DNA of 64,000 bases, taken from assembly GCF_021389955.1 (NCBI RefSeq), contig NZ_CP089980.1, positions 2,847,001 to 2,911,000 of the forward strand. Direction: 5' to 3'. Of this stretch, positions 25,490 to 34,367 are shown in pieces. Within the stretch, counting starts at the first letter, position 1, and each line of letters opens with the position of its first letter. The stretch comes from Fulvivirga maritima (lineage in GTDB: Bacteria > Bacteroidota > Bacteroidia > Cytophagales > Cyclobacteriaceae). The notes beneath the pieces were generated by a model, which was not told the origin of the DNA, searched no databases, and was given only the letters and a program-made list of their open reading frames with translations. The position numbers and the translations under genes are program-made.

Positions 25490-27445
25490 AGCATGTACTG
25501 CTTGCTGTGATTATGTGTCTGTCTATTTCAGTGTTGCAGGCTCAAAACCCATATTATGATGCTCTTTTTTTGAAACAATATGGAAGGTTAGAAGATGGAA
25601 AAGTGAGCATCGATATTAACGGCATCAGCAGCGCTGATACTTTAATGGTTAATAATGTTTTTGCCAGATATGTGGAAGAAGGTAATACCATTGAGGATAT
25701 GTTTAACGCTACCAGTGCTAATCCTTTTATCTGGATTGTGCCGGGGCAAAAGTCTCAGGCTTCGTCATCATCCTCTTTTCTTTCTGGGGCGCTCAGCGCT
25801 GCCGGAGCGGTAGATGTGACTACTATGGTAGATGGTCTGGCTAAGTTTCTGGTAGAGCGTACTAAACAGGAGTTATCAATCGCTTTTTTTGATAATTTTA
25901 AAGATAAGCTGGAAAAAGAAAAGCAACTGAGGTTATTATTTCCAGCTACTCAGTCAGAACCTAATGGTAATAGGAGATGAGATTTATATGTTCTCTGGTT
26001 ATATAGAAATGTTGCGCGAAGGGTTTAAGAAAGATATTGTCGGCATACTTATCAATATGCGCAAGCTGGTTAATGATGAGTCTATGAAGGCTGCTTTCCA
26101 GGCTTACCCACCTTTAAAAACTATACTTTCCGGTGGCTTATACTTGGCAGATCAGATGAAGGATGGTAGTCATATTGGTGATGCGATGCACAGCTATGTT
26201 ATAGATGATGAAATTCTTGCAGATAGCCTTAATGTAATTCAACCCGATGTTTTTGGAGCTTTAGTCGTGCTTGATTTTGTTTCACAATCATTAAGGTATA
26301 ATAATCCTGAAAAGAGGTATTGGATCTCTTTTGATGATATGAAAGCGCTAAATGATGAAGTTACTTTTAGAATTTATTTGGGTTTGCTTTATCAGCAATT
26401 GCACCTATATGAAAGGGACCGAGATCTTGAGCTTACTTTGGCAGGAAAAGGCGTGCGTGAGCTTTTGGAAGATGGGGCATCAGGACTGGAGAAATTGTAT
26501 AAATTCAGAGATAAGGTGATCGTCCCGTTGGTGAGTCAAGGGGCTTTGGTAGATAAGAGTTTTAATCAGATAAAAGCATTGAACAATGATTCGGAAAAGG
26601 AGGCCGACTATCAGGATTATCATCAGCTGTTTGATGCTTCTTTGAATTTAGTGGAGACCTCACAGGGAGTGTATCAAAGCCTTGCAGATAAAGATGAGCT
26701 GGAGCAATTGAGTGTATATACTACTTCGCTACGCTATTTGAGTGATATGCACTTAGATGTAAATGAGCAGCAATATGTTTCCGCTATTTCTGATTTTGCA
26801 AGCTGGTATAAGGAGTTCGTAATCGATAAGATTAAAGATGAGCAGCTGAAAGAGAAGCATGAGGCGTTTTTAAAGTCTTTTATTAAGTATGGTAATTTTG
26901 CTGCTATAGTAGCTAAAGCGGAAACCAGTGAGGAGGTGCAGCAGGCGATTGAGGCGGTAGCTTTGCCGGCCGGTAGTTCCAGAATAAAAAGGTATACTTC
27001 GTTTAATGTGGCGCTAAATGCTTATGTGGGACTTTATGCTGGCTATGAAAATATTGAAGTTAATGATAATGATAACTATCAATTCGCAACTGGTCTGTCG
27101 GCTCCGGTTGGAGTAGCTATGAGCTGGGGAGGAAAGGGGGCTTCTTTTTCTGTTTGCTTATCATTAATAGATATAGGCAGTGTGGCATCCTTTAGGTTTA
27201 ATGATGATGCTACTGAAAGTGTGCCGGAGATACAGCTGAAAGATATTATTTCGCCAGGAATTTTTGGAGTGTACGGCTTCAAAGACGTGCCTCTGTCAGG
27301 GGGAGCTGGTTATCAGATTGGCCCCAGGTTACATGAAGTAACAGCTGATAATGCCGATTTGGTTAGTGAAACTTATGGCCGCTTTTCAGTCTTTCTGGCT
27401 GTTGATATTCCTATTATTAATTTTCATTCGAAAGCTAAAAAGTAG
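25486..27445 (+). CDS. Large secreted protein of unknown function, frameshifted (~652 aa)
   Basis: Exported protein with a signal peptide ending at LQAQ (residue ~20). The first 160 residues and the remaining ~490 lie in different frames. The break falls near 25957, where removing one C joins ...ATQSE to LMVIGDEIYMF.... The N-terminal part has a Ser-rich patch (near 93-97). The middle is helical and acidic. The last ~140 residues alternate Gly/aromatic strands (NAYVGLYAGYENIEV..., VGVAMSWGGKGASFSV) that look like an outer-membrane barrel or surface domain. The ATG overlaps the stop of the subtilase gene (ATGA), so they are translated together. I find no known family. Confidence 0.7.
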
Positions 27446-27479
27446 TTTAAAAAGCATCTAAAGCTTAATGGAAATTCGA

Positions 27480-27498
27480 TTAACCGAAGCAAAGTCAT
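27480..27498 (+). repeat. 19-bp direct repeat, copy 1
   Basis: TTAACCGAAGCAAAGTCAT, identical to 28040-28058. Flanking bases are also similar (GGAAATTC versus GGAGTTTA before it), which suggests an older, longer repeat. Confidence 0.8.
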
Positions 27499-27640
27499 TC
27501 TGAGACCTAACATTTATTTTAACCGCACCAAGAAGAATGACCTATCATTAGTTCGAAAGGATAAATTAATCTATTCTTTTAAGTTAGGCTTTTCAAAAAG
27601 CAGTCAATTTGGATTATCTGGTTTTTGTTTTCCATAGCTG

Positions 27641-27696
27641 AGGTTCCTTACTTTTTTGCAGTCGATCAAAAAAGTAACAAAAAAACTCTTTCTTGC
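27641..27696 (+). repeat. Dispersed palindromic intergenic repeat, copy 1
   Basis: Contains TTACTTTTTTG and CAAAAAAGTAA as arms of a hairpin around CAGTCGAT, then AAAAAAACTCTTTCTTGC. Its reverse complement matches 48921-48972 with a few differences. Comparable AT-rich palindromic elements are common between genes in Bacteroidota. Confidence 0.75.
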
Positions 27697-27820
27697 TGTG
27701 AGGTCTTCCGCTCACTGAAGCGTTTCATATAAATGAATTACCACTAAGGACTAGAGAAAAGCATGCTTTTCAATCCTATTTCACCTCACGACGGTACAGC
27801 AAGATGGAACCACAGCCGAG

Positions 27821-27847
27821 TCACACTGAGCCGTGTCGAAGTGTAGA
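27821..27847 (+). repeat. REP-like hairpin element
   Basis: TCACACTGAGCCGTGTCGAAGTGT: ACACT pairs with AGTGT around GAGCCGTGTCGA. This resembles the extragenic CACNCTGAGC-GTCGAAG elements repeated in many Bacteroidota genomes. Only one copy is in this window. Confidence 0.55.
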
Positions 27848-28039
27848 CGATCGGTACTGATTCATGATTTGCTACTGTTTTGTCCTTTTTATATTACGTT
27901 CTATTTGCCTATGTTTTTATTTTATTGTGATTGTTGATCGTCGAAGAACAGACTTTCTGCGGCAAGAGGTTGAAGGATTCGTGTGGCACATTAAATAAGC
28001 AAGCTTTGTTTTCGTGAGGCTGATCTGATTGGAGTTTAA

Positions 28040-28058
28040 TTAACCGAAGCAAAGTCAT
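28040..28058 (+). repeat. 19-bp direct repeat, copy 2
   Basis: Identical to 27480-27498; the two are 560 bases apart in the same orientation. Confidence 0.8.
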
Positions 28059-28075
28059 GCAGAGGTTCTTAAAAG

Positions 28076-28112
28076 AATATTCATTCTACTAACAAATGGT
28101 AGAATGAATATT
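28076..28112 (-). terminator. Terminator of the 28140-28607 gene
   Basis: AATATTCATTCTAC (28076-28089) pairs perfectly with GTAGAATGAATATT (28099-28112); on the minus strand a short T run follows. It lies 28 bases beyond the stop codon. Confidence 0.7.
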
Positions 28113-28139
28113 AATGTCTGCTTTGTTAGCCTCTCTACG

Positions 28140-28607
28140 CTATTGGTTTAAAGTAGCCTGAGCATTTTTCATGGCCTCTTCCATTTGCTCATTTACTTTA
28201 GTAATGCTTTCCTTTTGCTGCTGGTAGTACTTCATCACTTCGTCATGATTGGTGTTGCCTTCTTGTGGTTCAAATTTATGCATCCAGTCCATCATGGCAT
28301 CATCAGCAGCTTCTAGTTTTTGAATGGCCTCCTGGTATTTCTCCAGATCACTCTCAGGGGTGGTTTGCTGGTCTTTACCAATGTCATATTTCTCCTGAAG
28401 CTTGCCCTTCAGTTTCATTAGGTTGTCCATTTTAGGCATAGCCTCATCATGTACATCCATCACTTCATCATACAAATCTTTTTCCGCTCTTTTTTCCGGC
28501 GGAACTTCCTTATTTTCAATTTCTACATCCCTGTTTTCAGTGATTTTGCCCTTTTTACATGCAATTACGGATAGCATTATGAAGATAATAATCTGAATTT
28601 TTTTCAC
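28140..28607 (-). CDS. Small helical lipoprotein (155 aa)
   Basis: Lipoprotein with signal MKKIQIIIFIMLSVIAC and lipidated Cys17, followed by a basic-then-acidic linker and an almost wholly helical body rich in Met, Glu, Lys and Gln (about 45-155). Similar short Met/Glu-rich lipoproteins are frequent in Bacteroidota and are sometimes labelled viral A-type inclusion-like. The function is unknown. It is a single-gene unit with its own promoter (28631-28661) and terminator (28076-28112), divergent from the alpha-2-macroglobulin gene. Confidence 0.75.
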   Translation of the reverse strand: MKKIQIIIFIMLSVIACKKGKITENRDVEIENKEVPPEKRAEKDLYDEVMDVHDEAMPKMDNLMKLKGKLQEKYDIGKDQQTTPESDLEKYQEAIQKLEAADDAMMDWMHKFEPQEGNTNHDEVMKYYQQQKESITKVNEQMEEAMKNAQATLNQ

Positions 28608-28630
28608 TTTTGAGTATATTTAATTCGAGA

Positions 28631-28661
28631 CAAAGGTATCTATAACACCGCTTGCATACAA
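28631..28661 (-). promoter_or_regulatory. Promoter of the small lipoprotein gene
   Basis: Minus strand TTG (28661-28659), a 20-base spacer and TACCTTTG (28638-28631), a full match to TAnnTTTG at normal spacing. The start would fall about 17 bases before the ATG at 28607. Confidence 0.55.
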
Positions 28662-28737
28662 GAGGTGGTAATAGGCATGCCGCTTATCATATTCATCCCT
28701 TTGAACCGATCTTCATTTTTTAATAACTCTATTTAAT

Positions 28738-31700
28738 ATGCTTAAAAGTATAACCGGAAAAATTGTTTTATTCAGCGGATTGCTGGTAGTGCTGGCGGTG
28801 GCAGGTATCGCCTATCTAAACCAGGATAGTAAAGCTGAAACTGTGGAAAGTGCCACTGTAAACCCTGCCTTTAGTGCCTATATAACTTCATACACGGCAG
28901 GTGTAGTGCCTTCCGGTTCAAGCATTCGAATCAGACTAGCTAAAGATGTGGCTGATTCTACTGAGTATGGTAAAGAAATAAAAGAAAAACTGTTTGACTT
29001 TTCTCCTTCAATTAAGGGGAAGGCCATCTGGGTAGATTCTCAGACAGCAGAATTTCAGCCTTCAGAAAGGTTAAAGTCCGGAGAGACATATTCGGTAAAC
29101 TTTCATTTGTCAGAGTTATTAGAGGTGGCTGATGAGCTGGCTACTTTTTCTTATCAATTTCAGATCATAACGCAAAACTATGATGTGAGTGTTGAAAATA
29201 TTGAAACAGAGGAAGACACAGAGCTTAAAAAGCAAAATATAATAGGGGTGGTGTACACTGCTGATTTTGCAGCTCCTGAAGATGTGGAGAAACTTTTGGA
29301 AGCTTCTCAGAAAGGAAGTGCCTTGCCTGTAGTATGGCAACATGCTGAAAATGAGCATCACTTTGTAATCTCTGAAGTAAAACGCTCAGATGAAGAAAGT
29401 AAAGTAATACTTAATATGCATGGCGAAGCGATAGGAGTAGATAGAGATGATGAAAAAGAAATTGTAATTCCTGCATTAGGTGATTTTAAAGTCGTAGACG
29501 TGCGCGTGGTGCAGAGCCCGAGTCAGTATCTTGTAGTTCAGTTTTCTGATCCTCTTAAGCCTAAGCAAAATCTGGATGGACTTATCACTATAGAAGGTTT
29601 AAGCTCTTTAGATTATGATATTAAAGACAATCAAGTATATGTATACCCACCTGTAAGGCAGGCCGGAGATAAGAAAGTGACTATTTCATCGGGCATAAGA
29701 AACGTCCTAGATTATAGAATGAAAACCAGTGAAAATCACACTGTTACTTTTGCTCAGGTAAGCCCAGATGTTCGCACAGTGGGTAAAGGCAATATTCTTC
29801 CTAGCTCAGATGGGTTAATTCTACCTTTTGAAGCTGTAAGCCTAAAGGCGGTAGATGTGGAAATTATTAAGATTTATGAAAATAACATTATCCAATTTCT
29901 GCAAAGCAATGACTTAGGAGGTAATAGATATTTGAGAAGTGTAGGTAGGCCTGTGCTTAGAAAAACAGTACCCTTAAATACTTCAGGTATAGTTGATTTA
30001 GGTAAATGGAACCGTTTCACACTTGATCTTGCTGAGTTGATCAGCACGGAGCCTGGAGCCATTTATCAGGTGAGATTGAGCTTTAGAAAATATCAGTCTG
30101 TATATTACTGTGGAGAGTCAGAGGCAGAAGAGGATATGCAGCCTTTGGAAGAAATGAATTGGGAGGAAGATGAGCGATTTAATGCTTATGATTCTTATAG
30201 ATCTTATAATTATAACCCTGATTATAGGTGGAGAGAAAGAGATAATCCTTGCCATGTTTCTTATTATATAGATCATGATCCGGTAATTAAAAATGTATTG
30301 GCTTCTGATCTTGGCGTAATTGCTAAGCGAGGCAACAGTGGGGAGCTTAATGTCTGGGTAACTGACCTAAAAACTACTGAACCTAAGGGAGGCGTGAGAG
30401 TTGATGTTTACAATTTTCAGCAGCAAGTAATAGGTTCAGCCATAACTGACGCAGATGGTATGATCATCATGGATGTAAAAGAGCGTCCATTTGTAGTGGT
30501 AGCTACTGATAAGCAGCAAAAAGGATATCTGAAATTAGATGATGGTTCATCTCTTTCTTTAAGTAATTTCAATGTAAGTGGATCTACCGTACAGGAAGGA
30601 CTGAAAGGATATATTTATGGAGAAAGAGGCGTGTGGAGACCTGGTGATACCCTGCACCTTACTTTTGTGTTAGAAGATAAGCTTAAGAAAATTCCAGAAA
30701 CTCACCCTGTGATAATGGAATTGTACAACCCTTCATGGCAATTGGCTCAAAAAACAATTAGAGCCGAAGGTGAAAACGGATTTTATAAGTTCGAGATGGT
30801 CACCAGCCCTGATGCTCCTACTGGTAACTGGACTGCTTCAGTAAAAGTGGGCGGTGTAGAGTTTTCTAAAACCCTTAAAATAGAGACAGTAAAACCTAAC
30901 AGGCTGAAGATAAAGCTTGATTTTGGTAAAGATAAAATTACAAGTAATAATAATCAGGTTAATGGAGATCTTACGGTAAGCTGGCTGCATGGTGCTCCTG
31001 CCAGGAACCTTAAAGCGGAATTTGAGATGCTTTTGGCGCCAGCTAAAACATCATTTGAAAAATATCCTGCTTATAATTTTGATGACCCTGCCCGTCACTT
31101 TAGCAGTGAGAGTAAAAAAATATTTGAAGGGTACGTTAATGAAGAAGGTAAGGCTACAGTAAATGCCAGTCTGGCTACTCATAATGAAGCCCCTGGTATG
31201 CTTAAGGCGTATTTTACAGGTAAGGTATTTGAAGAAGGAGGTAATTTCAGTATTGATAATTTCTCACTGCCTTACTATCCTTACGAAGCATTTGTAGGTA
31301 TGAAGCTCCCTGAAACGAAAAACTGGAGCAGATTATACTACAATAAAACTAATCAGGTAGATATAGCCACTGTAGATGCAGAAGGAAATCCTGTTTCCAG
31401 AAAAAATGTAGAGATAGAAGTTTACCGCTTAGACTGGAGATGGTGGTGGAATCAGGATGGTGAAAACATTGCCAATTATATAAGTAGATCGAGTCTCACT
31501 CCTGTAGTAAAAGGAACAGCCAATACTACTAATGGTAAAGGAGTCTTTAATTTTGATCTTGATGACTGGGGTAGATATTACATCCGGGTGTGTGATCCTG
31601 TAAGTGGACACTGTACTGGTGAAGTGCATTATACTTCATGGGGAGGTAGTAGAGATGAAATGCCGGGTGGAGCTACTATGCTTACTTTTTCAGCTGATAA

Positions 31701-34296
31701 AGAGAAGTATCAGGTAGGAGAGGAAGTGTCCCTAAAAATACCAAGCAGTAATAAAGGTAGAGCTTTAGTAAGTATTGAAAATGGAAGCCAGGTATTAGAA
31801 TCTCACTGGGTAAATACTCAGCAAGGAGAAACCAACTTTGTCTTTGAGGTAACTGAAGAAATGGCGCCTAATATATATGTGTTTGTTACTTTAATTCAAG
31901 AGCACAAACAAACTGTTAATGATCTTCCTATCAGGCTTTATGGCGTTATTTCTCTGGGTGTTGAAAATCCTAAAACTATTCTTCAGCCACAAATAGCCAT
32001 GCCAGATGTGTTGGAGCCAGGTCAGGAAGTGTCCATTACGGTTTCAGAAAAAGACAAGAAGAAAATGACTTTCACCGTAGCGGTGGTAGATGAAGGTCTG
32101 TTAGACCTTACTCACTTCCCTACGCCTAATCCATGGGGTTCTTTCTATGCCAGAGAGGCTTTAGGGGTAAAAACCTGGGATCTTTTTGATTATGTAATGG
32201 GATCTTTTGGTGGAAAAGTGGAGCGCCTGCTAGCCATAGGTGGTGATGAAGAAGGAACCAAAAATGCTACAGCTAAAGCCAATAGGTTTAAGCCAGTAGT
32301 GAAATATATGGGGCCTTTCACTATAGAGCCAGGAGAATCTAAAACGCATAAGTTTACTATGCCTCAGTATGTGGGCTCTGTAAGAACTATGGTGGTAGCG
32401 GGTAATCAAGGAGCTTATGGTAATGCGGAAAAAGCTACGCCGGTAAGACAAGCGCTGATGGTGCTGGGTACGCTGCCAAGGGTATTAGGGCCTGATGAGG
32501 TGGTTAAACTGCCTGTTACGGTTTTTGCTGCCGAGAAAAAAGTGAAAAACGTAAAAGTGCAGATCGAAGCAAATGAATTGTTTGAGATAGTGGGTGGTGC
32601 TTCTAAAAATATCACTTTTAATGAAGTAGGCGAGCAAGTAGTGTACTTTGATTTGAAGGTGAAATCTAAACTAGGCATCGGGAAGGTTAAAATTAATGCC
32701 AGTGGAGCCGGAGAGAGATCACATGCTGATATTGAGCTGGATGTTAGAAATCCTAACCCTCCTATGACTAAAGTAATAGACGTTTTACTTCAGCAAGGCG
32801 AAGATTGGAATACCAATTTTGAAGCAATAGGTATGGCAGGAACTAACCTGGCTACTTTAGAGGTATCTAACATACCACCTATTAACCTTCAAAAGAGGTT
32901 GAAATATCTTATTCAATATCCTCATGGTTGTATTGAGCAGACTACCTCATCAGTATTTCCTCAGTTGTATCTGTCATCTATGATGAAGCTGGATGAGAAA
33001 GAAAAACAAAAGATAGAAAGAAATATAAATGCAGGCATAAGTCGCTTAAGATCATTCCAAAAGAGTGATGGCGGTTTCTCCTACTGGCCAGGAGGTGAAG
33101 ACTCTAATAGCTGGGGTTCATCTTATGCTGGTCATTTCTTAATAGAGGCTGAGAAGAGAGGTTATAGTGTGCCCACTGATATTATCCGTAAATGGAAAAG
33201 ATATCAGAGAAGAAAGGCTGCTGAGTGGAGAAATAATAATGGATATTACTCTAGTGACCTGATGCAAGCCTACAGGCTTTATACACTGGCACTGGCTGGT
33301 GCACCGGAAACAGGAGCAATGAACAGGTTGAGAGAAGAAGGCAACCTTAGTGTAAGTGCCGCCTGGAGGTTAGCAGCTGCATATGCAAAAGCAGGGCAGA
33401 AAGAGGCAGCTCAAAAGCTGGTTAGTAATCTTTCTACTACAGTGAAAGATTACCGCGAGTTGGGTTACTCTTATGGATCTTCCTTGAGAGATGAGGCCAT
33501 GATATTAGAAACTTTAAGCTTGTTGGGTAATCAGAAGCAAGCCTTTAGTTTATTGAAAAGAGTTTCAGAAAGAATGGCATCAGATCAATGGATGAGTACT
33601 CAAACTACGGCATACTGTCTTATATCAATAGGACACTTTACAGGTAATGAAAAAGGAACCAAAGCCATAAAATACACTTATACTGTTAATTCTGGTAAAG
33701 CCGTGACTGCAAGTACGGAGTTGCCATTGGCACAGTCAGAATTAGATATGAAGGAAACAAGTACTAATTCGCTCAAGGTTCAAAATGATTCTGAAGGAAT
33801 TCTGTATGCACGTATAATACTAGAGGGTACTCCGGTGAGGGGAAAAGAAGAGGCATCTTCTAATAACCTAAAGATGAGAGTAGAGTATATGACCACTAAT
33901 GGAGATCCTATTGATCCTTCTCATCTGCAGCAAGGTACAGACTTTGTCGCAGAGGTTACAGTAGTTAACCCTGGTCTAAGGGGGAGGTATGAAAATCTTG
34001 CTTTATCTCAAATATTCCCTTCCGGATGGGAAATTCATAATGCCAGGTTAAATGATATGGATCAGTTCACAGCTGGAGATGTTCCCGATTATCAGGATAT
34101 TCGTGATGATAGAGTGTATACCTATTTTGCTTTGAAACGTAATCAAAGCAAGACTTTCCGTATTCTATTAAATGCCAGCTATCAAGGTACTTATTATATG
34201 CCAGCCATTCAATGTGAGGCCATGTATGATAACAGCATTAGCGCCACACTAAAAGGTAAAGAGGTGGAAGTGGTGAAAGCAGGAGGTATTCAATGA
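28738..34296 (+). CDS. Bacterial alpha-2-macroglobulin with thioester (1852 aa)
   Basis: Giant envelope protease trap. An N-terminal hydrophobic segment (about 8-26) anchors or exports it. A long series of macroglobulin-type beta domains follows, with a MG-like YIYGERGVWRPGDTLHLTFVLED near 630-650. The thioester motif CIEQ is at 1398-1401 within HGCIEQTTSS, after which comes the helical thioester domain (to ~1640) and a C-terminal receptor-like domain. Cys and Gln of the thioester are both present, so covalent trapping of proteases is expected, as for E. coli YfhM. That family is often paired with a penicillin-binding protein 1C gene. None is adjacent here. The reading frame is intact over its full 5.6 kb. 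Confidence 0.92.
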   Translation: MLKSITGKIVLFSGLLVVLAVAGIAYLNQDSKAETVESATVNPAFSAYITSYTAGVVPSGSSIRIRLAKDVADSTEYGKEIKEKLFDFSPSIKGKAIWVDSQTAEFQPSERLKSGETYSVNFHLSELLEVADELATFSYQFQIITQNYDVSVENIETEEDTELKKQNIIGVVYTADFAAPEDVEKLLEASQKGSALPVVWQHAENEHHFVISEVKRSDEESKVILNMHGEAIGVDRDDEKEIVIPALGDFKVVDVRVVQSPSQYLVVQFSDPLKPKQNLDGLITIEGLSSLDYDIKDNQVYVYPPVRQAGDKKVTISSGIRNVLDYRMKTSENHTVTFAQVSPDVRTVGKGNILPSSDGLILPFEAVSLKAVDVEIIKIYENNIIQFLQSNDLGGNRYLRSVGRPVLRKTVPLNTSGIVDLGKWNRFTLDLAELISTEPGAIYQVRLSFRKYQSVYYCGESEAEEDMQPLEEMNWEEDERFNAYDSYRSYNYNPDYRWRERDNPCHVSYYIDHDPVIKNVLASDLGVIAKRGNSGELNVWVTDLKTTEPKGGVRVDVYNFQQQVIGSAITDADGMIIMDVKERPFVVVATDKQQKGYLKLDDGSSLSLSNFNVSGSTVQEGLKGYIYGERGVWRPGDTLHLTFVLEDKLKKIPETHPVIMELYNPSWQLAQKTIRAEGENGFYKFEMVTSPDAPTGNWTASVKVGGVEFSKTLKIETVKPNRLKIKLDFGKDKITSNNNQVNGDLTVSWLHGAPARNLKAEFEMLLAPAKTSFEKYPAYNFDDPARHFSSESKKIFEGYVNEEGKATVNASLATHNEAPGMLKAYFTGKVFEEGGNFSIDNFSLPYYPYEAFVGMKLPETKNWSRLYYNKTNQVDIATVDAEGNPVSRKNVEIEVYRLDWRWWWNQDGENIANYISRSSLTPVVKGTANTTNGKGVFNFDLDDWGRYYIRVCDPVSGHCTGEVHYTSWGGSRDEMPGGATMLTFSADKEKYQVGEEVSLKIPSSNKGRALVSIENGSQVLESHWVNTQQGETNFVFEVTEEMAPNIYVFVTLIQEHKQTVNDLPIRLYGVISLGVENPKTILQPQIAMPDVLEPGQEVSITVSEKDKKKMTFTVAVVDEGLLDLTHFPTPNPWGSFYAREALGVKTWDLFDYVMGSFGGKVERLLAIGGDEEGTKNATAKANRFKPVVKYMGPFTIEPGESKTHKFTMPQYVGSVRTMVVAGNQGAYGNAEKATPVRQALMVLGTLPRVLGPDEVVKLPVTVFAAEKKVKNVKVQIEANELFEIVGGASKNITFNEVGEQVVYFDLKVKSKLGIGKVKINASGAGERSHADIELDVRNPNPPMTKVIDVLLQQGEDWNTNFEAIGMAGTNLATLEVSNIPPINLQKRLKYLIQYPHGCIEQTTSSVFPQLYLSSMMKLDEKEKQKIERNINAGISRLRSFQKSDGGFSYWPGGEDSNSWGSSYAGHFLIEAEKRGYSVPTDIIRKWKRYQRRKAAEWRNNNGYYSSDLMQAYRLYTLALAGAPETGAMNRLREEGNLSVSAAWRLAAAYAKAGQKEAAQKLVSNLSTTVKDYRELGYSYGSSLRDEAMILETLSLLGNQKQAFSLLKRVSERMASDQWMSTQTTAYCLISIGHFTGNEKGTKAIKYTYTVNSGKAVTASTELPLAQSELDMKETSTNSLKVQNDSEGILYARIILEGTPVRGKEEASSNNLKMRVEYMTTNGDPIDPSHLQQGTDFVAEVTVVNPGLRGRYENLALSQIFPSGWEIHNARLNDMDQFTAGDVPDYQDIRDDRVYTYFALKRNQSKTFRILLNASYQGTYYMPAIQCEAMYDNSISATLKGKEVEVVKAGGIQ

Positions 34297-34328
34297 TGAG
34301 ATAATAAGTTGAAATTATAGACATGCAA

Positions 34329-34367
34329 AAGCCTTGATCAGTTAATACTGATCAAGGCTTTTTTTTT
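34329..34367. terminator. Shared terminator between alpha-2-macroglobulin and the convergent gene
   Basis: AAGCCTTGATCAGT (34329-34342) pairs perfectly with ACTGATCAAGGCTT (34347-34360) around TAAT, followed by seven T on the plus strand and by TTTT on the minus strand. The right half of the hairpin is also the last codons and stop of the minus-strand gene. Confidence 0.88.

Larger units (their letters stand above)
27446..28139 (+). other. Repeat-rich non-coding region
   Basis: About 690 bases without a credible gene. It contains a 19-bp direct repeat (27480-27498 and 28040-28058), a palindromic element with an inverted copy at 48921-48972 (27641-27696), a REP-like hairpin (27821-27847), a 16-bp GAAAAGCATGCTTTTC palindrome near 27760, and the terminator of the convergent gene (28076-28112). 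It looks like a landing place for small non-autonomous repeats. Confidence 0.65.
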
